The notes under the pieces are model-generated. The model saw only the letters and a list, made by a program, of their open reading frames with translations, made no database searches and was not told the DNA's origin. DNA of 64,000 nucleotides, taken from NCBI RefSeq assembly GCF_002234675.1, contig NC_019864.2, forward strand, positions 21,144,582 to 21,208,581, in the 5' to 3' direction. This document shows, piece after piece, positions 1-11,165 of this stretch (its first letter is position 1; each line of letters opens with the position of its first letter). Both the position numbers and the translations under genes were made by a program. The DNA is from Oryzias latipes. Its lineage: Eukaryota > Chordata > Actinopteri > Beloniformes > Adrianichthyidae.

Positions 1-502
1 TCTTCGAAAATCTATTCAATGTCTTTGTTCCTTCTGGTCCATATCTGTCTAACACGTGAATAAAAATGACTTATTATGCTCTATAATCTGCTTTTTGTAA
101 CTATTAAAGATGGGTTGTGTCATTCTTTTGTGGCATATCCAGTCTCCACATGAAAGCTGAGAGAAGTTCCTGTTTCCTCAACATTTACTTGAAAAACGGT
201 AAAAGTAGAACATCATTTTACAAACCAAAAAGTAACCGTTAGTTTTGTTGATGCATTTAAGGACACAACGCTGCACAAAGGCAGCAGGAAGTTTGAAAGC
301 AGCTGCAGTTAATTGGACAGATTGTCAGAGCTGCAGCTGCAGTTTTAATCAATAGTGTGCTGCTGTCAGCGTTTCAGGTGAATTCTGCTTGAACTTGCAC
401 TCATGGCTCTTCAGTTACGGTATAAAACTAGATTTATTAAATTATCATGTTGGTTTGCTTTTTTTTGTTGTTGTTTTTTCATTTTTCTTTTCATTTTTTC
501 AG

Positions 503-2235
503 GGTTTCATGGCTTTTTATGCTGATGTGTGTTTGTTTTCTTCCACAAGACGGTAAGGGTTTCAGTCAGTGTTGACTGCATGTGTTCAAAAACTTGTTTA
601 GCTTACTTTGTTTTTACTCATACAGGTTACAGACATGTGCATGGATACTACCTGTTTGGGGGGCCACTAACTTCCAACCAGTTTAACCCTGGAAAGTTTC
701 TGGAGGCTAACTTTGAGAACAATTTAGAATATTTGAGACAACTATATAAAAACGGAAATAATGCCAGGCCTACTCGGAGTCTCATCGAAGGGGTGCAGCA
801 AGGTCATCCAGGCTCTGTACATAAGAGGGATAAGCCTTTGGTTTCCCAAAAGGAGAGGGGTGGTGCTTGGAGATCACGTGGAGCCAGTTGTCAAGATGAA
901 TGTCCCTCCTTTGACCCAGTTCACTCCACCAAAAACCTCATGTCCACCAGAGAAAACCAAGAATTTACCCCGACCCCACTAAAACAAGAAGCAGCTGTGA
1001 GACCTTATTCCAATGGTAAAGAAAATAGCGGCCTTTCAAGAGGCAACAGAGAGACTTTACGTTTCTCCAACAAACAATTTGTCCAATCAAACTACAAGCA
1101 ACCAGGGCGCACTCTGCTTACTTTGGATTCATCCCCAGGAAAAGATTTCTTAAGTGGTCGCAGGATTGCTCCGAACTCTCCCAAGAGCCTTTCTCAAGGT
1201 TTCAACCACTTTTCACGGAAGAAAGTCCCCGTGCTTCCCCTCAACGGTAATGGGAATGTCCTAAAGTCAAAGTACAGGTCGAACAGAAAATATTTATCAA
1301 AACGGTACAAAACACCATCAGCTAGCTTTGACAAAGGCCTCCAAAGAGGAATCCAAACTGGCCTTCCCCCTCAAAAGCCACAATTTCTGAGCGCGTATGT
1401 ACCAAGAAGTCAGCCCAACGTCAAACACTTGAAGAAACCAACCCCGTTGCTTCAGTCCTTCCAATCGAACGGCAGCAGAAGAGCAAAGGGCATACACCAT
1501 CCTCCCATGCTCAATCAAGGAGTGTCTAGTGGTTTTGTTGTGATTTCCAACAACCGTTTCCCACAAAGCACAAGAGGCCACATAACTGTTCAGTATAAAC
1601 CTCCGACGCTTCTGGATAATCCTCATTTGGTGATGAAGGTGCCAAACTCTCGCCACTCCTCTACTACAGAGTGCAAGTACCTGAATTTTCATAAAGTTGA
1701 TGCTATGACCCCTCAGAAGGATGACATCAACTTGGACCTCCATAACCAAAACCTGGTCCCTGACCTTCAGGAGTCCAATATAAGTGTTACCAAACCAAGA
1801 GAAACCAATTTAAAGCAGAAAGTAATGCCTTCTAATCAATCAGAAAATCAACTGAAATCCTTTTCCGCTCAGGACCGATTTCTTCTCATAAATGGAGGGT
1901 ATGAGGACGCATTGAAGGCTGGTCTTTTAAAGCCTCTCAGCCAACCTGACTTTCCAATTCTCTCAAGCTTGTTGAATGAAGACCCAGCGAAGCTGGAGCC
2001 ATGGCCCTCACTTTTGGTGCCTGCACCCAAAGATTCCAACTGTGTCGTTTGGAAAGAATCACAAAGATCCCCTTCCCAGAAGTCCCAAAGGTTGTCACAG
2101 CAATCTGAAAACGCATATCTTGCCTCCAAAAACCGCTCTGCTAGAGCTACCACCTCTGTGTCAAAGATCTGCTTCACACCAAATCTGTGGGTTCAAGGCA
2201 AAGTTGCTAAATTAGCCACAAGGCGACGTGCATGA
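503..2235 (+). CDS. Unrecognised basic, Ser/Pro/Asn-rich protein (3' coding exons), possibly secreted
   Basis: I do not recognise this gene. A large terminal exon runs from about 626 (after a TCATACAG acceptor) to the TGA at 2233-2235. A short exon at 503-552, between TTTTTTCAG and GGTAAG, joins it in phase. From the ATG at 519 the pair gives 547 aa, starting with a short hydrophobic stretch (MLMCVCFLPQDG) that could be the end of a signal peptide. If so, an upstream exon may add residues; a possible donor is CAG/GTGAAT near 379. After the joint comes a folded-looking segment with aromatic and Gly residues (GYRHVHGYYLFGGPL, then NPGKFLEANFENNLEYLR). The rest is low-complexity, rich in Ser, Pro, Asn, Lys and Gln, with almost no Cys, and ends in a basic ATRRRA tail. 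The 1.6-kb stop-free length makes the terminal exon credible. The start and the secreted status are inferred, and the function is unknown. Confidence 0.55.
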
Positions 2236-3056
2236 CGGCCTAAAATCTACAAGGAAAAAAAGAAATTTACTAAGAAGATCCAGCTGCTAAATTGAGATTA
2301 ACGGGTAAGGAACCACGTCATTTAGGTGGTTGTGATTATCAACTTGAACTTTTTAAAATGCTTTTGTCTTGACAGACCTGTTTCCAGCTGCAATTCAAGC
2401 TGCGCTATCCTCTCAATCATAGTAAAAACCTGAACTATTCTAGTTTTGCTTGTCATGCTTTTCACAAGAATTTCTTCATGTGAATTAAAATATTTTAACT
2501 GCAAATTCCATAAACTTCTTTTATTGAAAATTTAAAACAGTGGTTTTAAGAGTTGCCTGCAAAAAAAGAACACCCTGGAATAAAGAGCTTTTCAGGAATA
2601 GACCTATTACTGAGTCAAAAGTAGTTTGGATTCAAATTCGGGTACAATTGTCTGTTACTCTATAATGGTGTTTTCTTAACTTGTTAAGCTTCTTTTGCAC
2701 TAATGTCTGTGGCACATATAATAGAAGCCTGGCTATAATATATTTGAATACTCTATATCTAGTTTAAAAAAAATAGTATTTAAGAATATTAGTTTAAAGC
2801 TATGACAGGTTGTTTATTTTACCACAAAAATTGTATAGCTCTTTAAAGCTTTTGGAGATGGTATGCTCCAGTCTTGGGGGTGGATAACAAACCTGAAAAC
2901 TTGAGGCTAAAATTCACTGTGCTCCCCCAACTTCTTTTTTTTTTTTTGCCATGTAGAAAAATGAGGCTATATATGCAATGCGGTAATTTAAAGTTTTGTA
3001 AAATGTAAACTTGCCTTTAAAAAAAAAAAAAAAACAACAAAAAGCAAATACAATGT
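2236..3056 (+). other. 3' UTR of the first gene, then AT-rich intergenic DNA
   Basis: No coding potential seen. An AATAAA at 2579-2584 is a reasonable polyadenylation signal for the preceding gene. An alternative ATTAAA lies near 2485. AT-rich sequence with poly(A) tracts follows. Confidence 0.4.
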
Positions 3057-3220
3057 TTAACCTCTTAAGCCTGGTGTCAACATACTTGGACATCACATTT
3101 TGGGTTATGTCATCCCAACAGTTAATTCAATATCTTTTCCTTTTCATTTCAACAAAAACTCTGCTATGAAAGCCCAAATAAAAAAACACAGAAAACTATC
3201 TTGGGTCTTTAAGAGGTTAA
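3057..3220. mobile_element. TTAA-flanked MITE (piggyBac-like), 164 bp
   Basis: The element starts TTAACCTCTTAAG and ends CTTTAAGAGGTTAA. These are inverted ends, each bounded by the TTAA target that piggyBac-type transposases use. It is too short to code for anything. A second member begins at 63911 and shares both the end and an internal CATCACATTTTG-like stretch. Assignment to piggyBac rests on the TTAA target and the CC start; no transposase is present. Confidence 0.75.
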
Positions 3221-4221
3221 AGTTGGCACGATGTAAATGTACAATTCAGATGACAAACTTAATGTAAATATAGGTTTCCCCCAAAAAATGTGCACACGAA
3301 AACTTCGACTCGTGGATATTTGAAGTTTGGAATCCTGTTTGCAAGCAGCATCTCCAAGCTCCAAGTACAAGAAAACATCTAAGACACTTCACATTTATTA
3401 AAAAGTCTAAAGGAAAAGGGTTGTTTGCTGCAACATGTAGTGCACTTGAAATTGCTATACTTGAGTATAAGTATAGCAAATCTAATAACTTCAGACTAAT
3501 TTGGAACATTTTAAGTTTACAATAGCCAATAGATGGTTTATATAAACGTTTACTGCCTCACTTTTAAGCATACTTGTAATGCACTTACATTAAATTTTTG
3601 CTACGGGTGACAATTTGGGTCAATTTGACCAAAGTACAAATGTACAAGTGAAGTGTACAAATATTGTAATTTGAGCATAGTTTCTTATACAAGCATGGCA
3701 AGAGGTAAAGTTAGATTGCACAAATACAAATGTACCAGATAAAATTTAGTCGTACTGTGATTTAAATGTTGCTAGGTTACGGATGAACGACGTGCGTTGG
3801 TTGGACAAATTATTTATTGGACAACCAAAAGCGTTACGTGGAGATGTGACCCTTATAGGATAAATGTTTTTAATTTCTGAGCACAGTTTTCAGAAAACAT
3901 AATGACATACATTACACTGTCATCGTCATGCTTTGTAGTTTGAAACTTTTTGGAGGCATCCATGTTGAAACATTTACATCACGCAGTAATAGTTTTGGTC
4001 AGCCTTTTTCGGGGCTTCAGAACAAGAAATCTTTGACAACAGTGACTCCTCGGTAAAGTTCCCGAAATGTAACCATCTTCAAAACGTTTAATATGAGTTG
4101 TTCCTTCCATGATTGTTGAGTAACTAGTTAGTTGGGTTGATCTGAGAAATAAGAGGACTCGTCTCGAAACGTCGGAGAGCATCTGTGGCTAAAGGCTTAA
4201 GCTAGCCCGCGATTAAGCAGC
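3221..4221. other. Intergenic DNA and probable armc10 promoter / 5' UTR
   Basis: No supported gene. The last 200 bp before the armc10 ATG are richer in CpG (for example near 4000-4220) and probably hold the promoter and 5' UTR. I see no TATA box in a convincing position. Confidence 0.35.
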
Positions 4222-7200
4222 ATGATGGGGGACAGCGGTGTTGTTGCGAGGCTCGGCAACATGAAGGCTTTGCTCGGAATAGTCGCCGGAGCTGGAGCCT
4301 CTTATGGGCTGTACAAGCTGATCAGCAGAGAAGGTTTGAGGAGAAACAAGAAGAAGGCCGCGAGTGAAACTATGAGGAGCAGTCAGCATCAGGAGGAAGT
4401 GAAAGTGCAACCCGGGAGTCTGCTGGCCAAAGTGTCCGGTCTGGATGTGGTCTGTTTCAGGCCAGAGGAGGCTGTTGCAGGTAAACCCTAAACAACCTTT
4501 AAGTCTCTCACAGAAAAGACGTCATGGCTGCCTTTGATGCAAATGAATATTTCTAGTCATGTGTGTCTTAAAAAAATAAAAAATCTTGCCACTCAAAAAT
4601 GAACATTTGGAATGAAACATTTCAAACATGTAGGAAAAAACAGAAAAAGAAATTTTAGTGAAAAATCATCTAAAAAGACAAAAACTGTGCAGACAGACAA
4701 ATAAAGAGCAGTTTTGTACATTAAAGAGGAGTGAAAATAAAAAACTTTTAGTTGCTTAAAAAAACAAAGGTATCCAGTATCCACAGAATATTAAATTAAG
4801 TGACTCGTATGTCATGAAACATAAGTTAAGTTTGGGCTTTAATGGTGCTTTTGTATTATTCGTGAATAATGTATCATCTTTATTCATAAATGGCTTTAAT
4901 TGAAATGGAATGGAAAAAAAAAGTGCTGCACATTAAAGCCAAGCATAAAAAAAACTGTTAAAAACACACAAGTAAATAAAAACAAAAACAGTATAAAAAA
5001 ACGTTAAGGTAAGGAACATAAAACACTATAGAAATAAAAATGATAGAGTAAAATCTCATGTGACCAAATGCTTGACTACAAAAATGAGTCTTTAGTTGAG
5101 TTTTAAAAACTGAATAGTGAAGACACTTGTCTAATATTATAAAACTTAAGGTTTATAATAAAATGAAGGGTGTAACGAGTCATTTTAATGATTTTATTCA
5201 TATCATAATTTGTGCTGCAATCCAGGGCATCTTTAAGCCAAAACTTCAACCAGTATGACTCAGGAATAAATAACTGAGAACTGAACGGTGCAGGCGAAGT
5301 TTTCCAGATACCTTGTATTTCTTGCAAGGTAATCAAGTGTAAATTGAATATGTGTACAAATAAATAAGTAAAGAAGAGTTCATGTCAAATCAAAGATTAA
5401 CCGTTCCACCCCTAAATAAAATCTAAAATAAAACGGGATCATTGATTGTAAAAGAAGACTATTGTGCCCCTCAGATGATGTCATCCACCAGTCCCCCAAC
5501 AATCTAGAGCCACAACACTTGAAGATGCTGCTGTCATGTCTGCAGTCTGGCACAGATTCATCTGACAGGTGTAGGATTCTTCTTACGCTTGGAAATGCTG
5601 CTGCCTTCACTGTGAATCAGGTACAACATGCTTTTACTGAGGAGCATAGAAAAGTTGCAACCTATGGAAAATGAGCTGTCAATAGTCTACTTCACCTGCT
5701 AGATGAACAGTTTAGAGACCCACTCAGATGAAATGGTGTTTTTAACATGTTCTTGTGGGAAATGTATGATGATGGAGGACTTAAAGAAAATTAGACTGAA
5801 AACTGTATTTCTGAGTATTTCTTTATACAAATCGTTGTGAATCAGGATGAGACTGAAAAATGTCGTTGGAAAAAGAGCTTTTTTGTGATGTAGAAAACAC
5901 GCTGTGCGGGCCACAAGCTCCCTGCTCCACCTCACGATGGGGAGGGAAAGGGGGGTTGCTCCGTGCCAACAGTCCCGCCCACAACTCAGAGGCGATTTTC
6001 TAATGAACTACTGCCACTCTGCAGAAACTATGTCCTAAAAAAAACCCAGCAGAATCATATGTAAAAGACCACTGGAAAAGCTTTTACAAAAGATCAAAAG
6101 ATGATCGGAGTGGGACTTTAAGGAAGTAGATTTTGTTTATCCAAAAAAGGTAAAAACTTAATTGGCAGTGTTTGACAAAGAGAATGTGCTGAAACTTTTT
6201 ATAAAGCTCATACAAAAGAGTTTAAGTTGATTTAAGAACAAAAGAAATAAGTGGCTAAAGCTACAAAATCAAAACATAACAAATTGTGATTTTTTTTTTT
6301 ACATTTTCTTACAAAGTTGAATTTATTTGTATATAATCATTGCACCATAACTGTTGCAAAATGATTTAAATTCTTTGTTACCATTTATCTGTATGCAACC
6401 TTCAGTTAAGTGACACTTTGCTTTCATAACGTTTCTGCTCTTCAGATTCTGATTCGGGAGTTTGATGGGATCCATATCATCGCAGCTTTTCTGACTGATC
6501 CCGCACCAGAGGTTAAAATCCAGACTCTGAATGCTTTAAATAATTTGTGCATGAACATCCAAAACCAGGAACAAATAAAGGTATGTTGCTGTCTGTGTAT
6601 CTTCTATTGATCTCTCAGTTGTTTCGAAAAGGCGTGTTTTTGTAAAATGAGTCCTTTTGTGTCAGATTTTCGTGCCGCGGGTGCTGGAACTGATTGAAAT
6701 GTCGCCGGTGAATTCAGACCTTCAGCTTGGTGCTCTGCGGCTGCTGACCAACCTCTCTGTCACAGACAAGCATCAGCATTTGCTGAAGGGAGCCGTTACT
6801 CTTTTACTCTCTCTGCTGGTTGTGAGCAACGAATCCTTGCAGGTTTGTATCTGTTTGATTTAATTAAACCTATTGAGCAATTCTGGAGTCATATACTAAA
6901 GTAGCAGCATTTGCAAATAGTGTTGCTCAATCAGATTTGGAAAGGACTGGATTAGAACTTTTTTTTGTTTTGTTTTTGTTTCAGGTTCAGACGTTGAAAG
7001 TTCTCGTGAATCTATCATCTAATCCTGATATGATTGATGACATAGTTCAAGCTCAGGTAGGACTAAAAGCTGTCAAATTCATCTTTACCCTCAATATCAT
7101 CCACATAGAGTGAGGCTTGACTTTTACTTTTGTCAACAAACTAAATACATCTTAATTGTCTCTTTTCCTGCTTGGGTTTTGCTGCAGGCTCCTGCGTCTG

Positions 7201-7439
7201 TGATGCTTTTGTTTGACAAAAGAACAGCCCCCGCAGTGCTTCTGCGACTGCTGACGTTCGTGGGGAACCTGAAGGCCTGGAGGCCCTCTGCACAGGTGGC
7301 AGAAGAACTAAGGCGGAAACAGGACGGCCTCTTCCGGGTTATGCTGGATGAGTCTTCCCAGCTCCACAGCAGACTCATGCAGCTGCTTTCTCACCCAGAT
7401 GCAGAAATTCAGGCCCAGGTAGCTCGTATAATGACATAG
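4222..7439 (+). CDS. armc10: Armadillo repeat-containing protein 10
   Basis: Six coding exons join in phase: 4222-4480, 5475-5620, 6446-6580, 6666-6842, 6985-7056 and 7188-7439. They give 346 aa, close to the vertebrate family length of about 340. Residues 14-30 (MKALLGIVAGAGASYGL) form the N-terminal hydrophobic anchor, followed by basic residues (RRNKKK), typical of ARMC10/ARMCX proteins of the outer mitochondrial membrane. The remainder is helical Arm repeats with family landmarks such as LLTLGNAAAFTVNQ, TLNALNNLCMN and LRLLTNLSVTDKHQH. In vertebrates this family affects mitochondrial distribution and dynamics. Two in-frame ATGs are adjacent at 4222 and 4225; either could be the start. The reading frame passes through a weak GT after GCCCAG at 7418 to a stop whose position matches the family C terminus, so I end there. 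Intron 1 contains a hAT-like MITE. Confidence 0.92.
5157..5422. mobile_element. hAT-like MITE with perfect 8-bp target duplication
   Basis: The 250-bp element (5165-5414) starts GAAGGGTGTAACG and ends CGTTCCACCCCTA (imperfect inverted ends). It is flanked on both sides by AATAAAAT (5157-5164 and 5415-5422). Perfect 8-bp duplications are the hallmark of hAT transposition. It lies in armc10 intron 1 and ends about 52 bp before the exon 2 acceptor. The interior matches, in reverse orientation, the copy at 52689-53531. Confidence 0.85.
5714..6121 (+). repeat. GTCCCACTC-ended dispersed repeat, copy A
   Basis: Left end GACCCACTC at about 5717, right end GGAGTGGGACTTTAA at 6107-6121. The interior has the family blocks: TTTTTAACATGTTCTTGTGG, TTTCTGAGTATTTCTTTAT, CCACAAGCTCCCTGCTC, and GTCCTA before the right end. 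Relative to other copies the central part (about 5940) is deleted. Located in armc10 intron 2. Confidence 0.8.
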
Positions 7440-9352
7440 ACGTGCATTCAGTTTTACTTCCTATATATTTGCCAAAGGCTCCAACCAAACACCCCTCACT
7501 GTATATAAATCTATTGACTCAAATCTATTAAAAGAGCAAGTTGTGACTTCCTGTGGATAGTCAACCTCTCTCAGTGCATCATCCACAGTGCAGTTCCTTA
7601 AAAGTAAATTCTAAGGAGGAAACTGAAAAACCTTTGGGAGTTGCTGCATCACCAGACTAGATCACGTCAAAGTGCCCTATCTTCGAAGAATTTTATCAAA
7701 AATTTGTTTCAGGTAAATTTTGAAATGAAACGCCACTGCCGAATGTCTCCAAATGATGTGTCATTAAGGTGACGAGCCACTCTTCTTCCCTGACTGCTGA
7801 TTAAAGAAGCTTTGCTGGAGGATTCTGAGATTTGGGACTTGACCTGGAGGACTGCAATACTGCAGTCCTGGTTAATGCACCAGTGTGCTTCATTTAAAGG
7901 AACCTTTATTATTCCTAAATGATTGTAGCCGTGTAAGTCACAGACACGCCACCCCTCCAACGACGGGTTCAGTGACTCAGGAAGACTGGAGTTTAGTCAT
8001 TGCCTGAACAGTATTGTTAAGAAGAGTGGAGTTCTATGGCTCAGTGCATCAACTTTGATACGAAAGCAGTGAACCAGAACCCGAAAAGGTCCATTCAGGA
8101 TGCGCTGGTGTTTGAATTCTTCAGCTGCTTGTTTGAATCCTGCGAAACCCCCAGGGATGGAGGGGGAGGAAGTTGCAGAGGAAGAGGATGTCTGCACTGT
8201 TATGCAACTACCAAGCTGAGGTACAGCTTGAAAATGAATGTGGGACAAATAAAGTAGTTGGGTCAAATTAAAAATGAACTTTTTTTCTTTCAGTGTTTAT
8301 CAATAAAGTGGTTCCTCTTCTGGAGCACTGATGAATGAGATATGTAAGCGGTGTTTTGGTTTTAAGCTATGCACTAATGCACGAGTCAGTGAGCCACTTT
8401 TGATGTAGCTGCTGGACTGATCCTGCTGGTCCATAAGATGACTGACAGTATTTAGTGTGAGGGCATAAGAGGGTGCCTGAAAGTTACACTTCTTAGTTCA
8501 ATCTGTATTCCAGATGCATGGAAATGCAGATTTTTTTAATGGACGTACCTAAATCTGCAGCTATTTCAATAGAAAGTACATTTTAACACAAGAATAGTTT
8601 TACTTTTTAAATGAAAATGAGCTTTCAGAAGTTCAAACATCAAATGTTTCCAGTTTTGTTTATGTCTGGATTCTTTAATAATGATTTCAGATTTTAATAA
8701 ACATTTTAATTTGGGTTTAGTCACTAGTCCAAATACTCTCATTTGACTCGTTTACTTAAATATTTGCTGATCCTACAGCTGCAAAGCAAACCCAATTTAT
8801 TACTAATGAGGCATCCTTTGTATGGTTTTTGCCAAACATGTTTATCTCCACATGCGTTTCTATATCTTAATAAAGTTTTTATATAATATTGCAGATTTTT
8901 TTGACTTTGTCAGAAAAAACAAAGATCAGAAAAACAGAATATTGAAAGACAGAGTTTTGTTTTTTTACCCCTGTTAGCACCAGTTAGACCACACCATACT
9001 GCCGTTGTTTCTAATCTAACATTAACTAATGTGCTACCTGAAGCCTGTAGAGTCTGAGATGCTTCTGTGTTTGAGTTATCCAGTGAATATGGCTGCTGTT
9101 TCAGATGTGTGTGTGTTTTTTTTTTAAAGATCCAGGTATGAACATTGCACCCTGATCTCAGAAGTCATGGTGGTGGTTTTTATTTGATCCCATGACTGTA
9201 AATACCTCTCAGGTGGTTGTTGTATTGCAATATTACTCAGAAAGATGCTCTTTTTCTTGTGACTTTGTTAAATATATTTATTCATAAACGATAGCAAAGA
9301 ATTTTTCTCTGTATATGTGAATACGTTTTGTCAGTTTTAACTTTTTAATAAA
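7440..9352 (+). other. armc10 3' UTR and flank with several poly(A) signals
   Basis: No further coding exon seen. AATAAA hexamers occur at 8248-8253, 8869-8874 and 9347-9352, so the transcript may have alternative 3' ends. The region after 9352 is AT-rich intergenic DNA. Confidence 0.4.
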
Positions 9353-9434
9353 ATCCTACAAAACCTGTTTTTTTTTCTTTCATTGAAAGTTTACATCCAG
9401 CATGCAGGAACTCAGAAATGTCTAAAACCCCACC

Positions 9435-9520
9435 ACAGAATAGAACAGACTTTATTGTCATTGTGACATGTACTAATGCACAAAGACAGTCCAGAAAGTG
9501 TCATTCAGTCGCATATTCAG
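9435..9520. repeat. Short fish interspersed-repeat fragment
   Basis: AATAGAACAGACTTTATTG followed by TCATTGTGACATGTAC resembles the edge of a widespread fish repeat that reads 'actttattgtcattgt(c/g)acatgtac'. Only about 90 bp is recognisable. The class is uncertain. Confidence 0.4.
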
Positions 9521-10073
9521 AAAGATCCTTCAGAAACAACCCAAACAATATTATAATCATTATGAGGCAAGTTTAACATAACACAAAAAAGCCTACTCTA
9601 CCCTCATACTAGTCCACTTATTATTAGAATGTTTCAAAGTTTTTGAAAATGTTTTATGCACCATTTCACATTGTTTGTATTTTTATCATTTAAAAAATAA
9701 GACAGAAAGGCAGAATTTGATATAAAAGAAACTTATAGAAAAACATTAAAATAGCTTTTCTGTTTATTGTAATTGGCCTTCCATATCCTATACCTTCAAA
9801 CAAACATACATTTCTACAAAAGATTACATTAATATTTTTAATGTAATTGTAAAAATATTTGACCAAAAAAAACAGTGTTTTATCATCTTTGTATTATCTC
9901 CAAAATACATTAGATTAGTTATTGGGGAGCTGAAGATCATTAAAGCAGAATTACTTCACCTGCAAATCACTGCAAATGGGTGGGACTTGCACGCTGATTG
10001 GATGAAAGGTTTACATCCACTATTTGCATTAGACTGCTGTTCATGGGTTTTTATTGAAAGGCTGGTAAAAGAT

Positions 10074-10350
10074 ACAGAACCCTGGACATGATATTTAAAT
10101 AATGTCATGTTAAATTACTTATTTGTGGCCACAAATTAGTATTTTGTGTGCACAAAACAGCAATTTCTGGGAACTAAAATTGTATTTTGTGGATATGGAT
10201 TTGTATTTTGTGGGTCCAAATGGGCACAAATTAGTAATAGGAATTGAAAATACTAATTTGAGCGCACAAAATGCTGATTTGTCCCCACATAAATATTAAT
10301 TTGTGCCCACAAAAATGTAATATTTTTTTAAAATCTCATGTCCAGGGCTG
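10074..10350. mobile_element. Palindromic MITE with CAG-CCCTGGACATGA ends
   Basis: The left end CAGAACCCTGGACATGA and the right end TCATGTCCAGGGCTG are near-perfect inverted repeats 277 bp apart. The interior is itself made of repeated AATTTGTGCCCACAAA-type motifs on both strands, so it could fold into a long hairpin. No clean target duplication was found, so the superfamily is not assigned. Confidence 0.65.
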
Positions 10351-11165
10351 TGTAAAAATACGATATAGACCACAGACAGCCACTTTTCATCAAATCTGTT
10401 ATGTTTGAGTATATTTTGACCCGCAGATGCTGTTTTAGGGTTATTGGCTGACACATTTGGAATACTTACTGCCTGTTCCTAATAGGAAATAGTTACGTGT
10501 CTGTCTCCACCTAGTCTAAATGGATTCACAGAATCCAAACTAACATGAAACCAAAATAATAATTTTTATTATGAAACGTTTTTTTTTTAATCTTGCATTG
10601 TAAAATGATTTTAAATAAGGTTTCAAAAGTCATAGCCAGTTTTGAGTTTTGATAAATAAAGTTAAGTTGTGATTACTTTGGAAGTATGGTACTAGAAAAA
10701 TATCATGAATTCATAAATAGATAAATAGAAATATATATCTTGTTTTCTCCAAATATTTGAATGGTTTGCCACGTGTTTATTATTGATATTTTAAAGAACT
10801 GTAATGATTTAGACTTTGAAAATGGATTTAATAAAAAATGATCTGAGTTTACCTCTTCAGATATATTTTTGTTATGTTCACGTGGCTTGTTGCAGATGAC
10901 ATGATAGTCATGATGTTTCCACGCTTTTATTTTTTTGGAGCTTTGTCCTCCCTTCCCTCCCCCGTCCCTCCTCCCTCAGGCTCCGTCACGCAACCTCCTC
11001 CTCCTACCAAACGTGATGCCCGTCGGTGGATCCGCCACCAGACCTCATCCTCATCAGAACCCATCGCTCAGTCCAGCAGACAGAACAGTTCGGATCCACC
11101 CGCTATGAGAATCCGCGGCACCGAGCAGCAGTGAACGGAGTCGCCACCGCGTCGACGCGTCGAGG
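10351..11165 (+). promoter_or_regulatory. Intergenic DNA leading into a GC-rich dennd5b promoter / 5' UTR
   Basis: AT-rich until about 10940. From there to the ATG at 11166 the sequence becomes rich in C-tracts and CpG (CCTCCCCCGTCCC, CCGTCACGC, CGTCGACGCGTCG). This is the usual pattern of a vertebrate CpG-type promoter and 5' UTR. The open frame at 10874-11134 ends before the ATG and is not conserved coding sequence that I recognise. Confidence 0.5.

Noticed and set aside
529-625. GTG-started open frame running into the 626 exon
   Set aside because: It is intron read-through in a different frame from the 503-552 exon; no family resemblance in that stretch.
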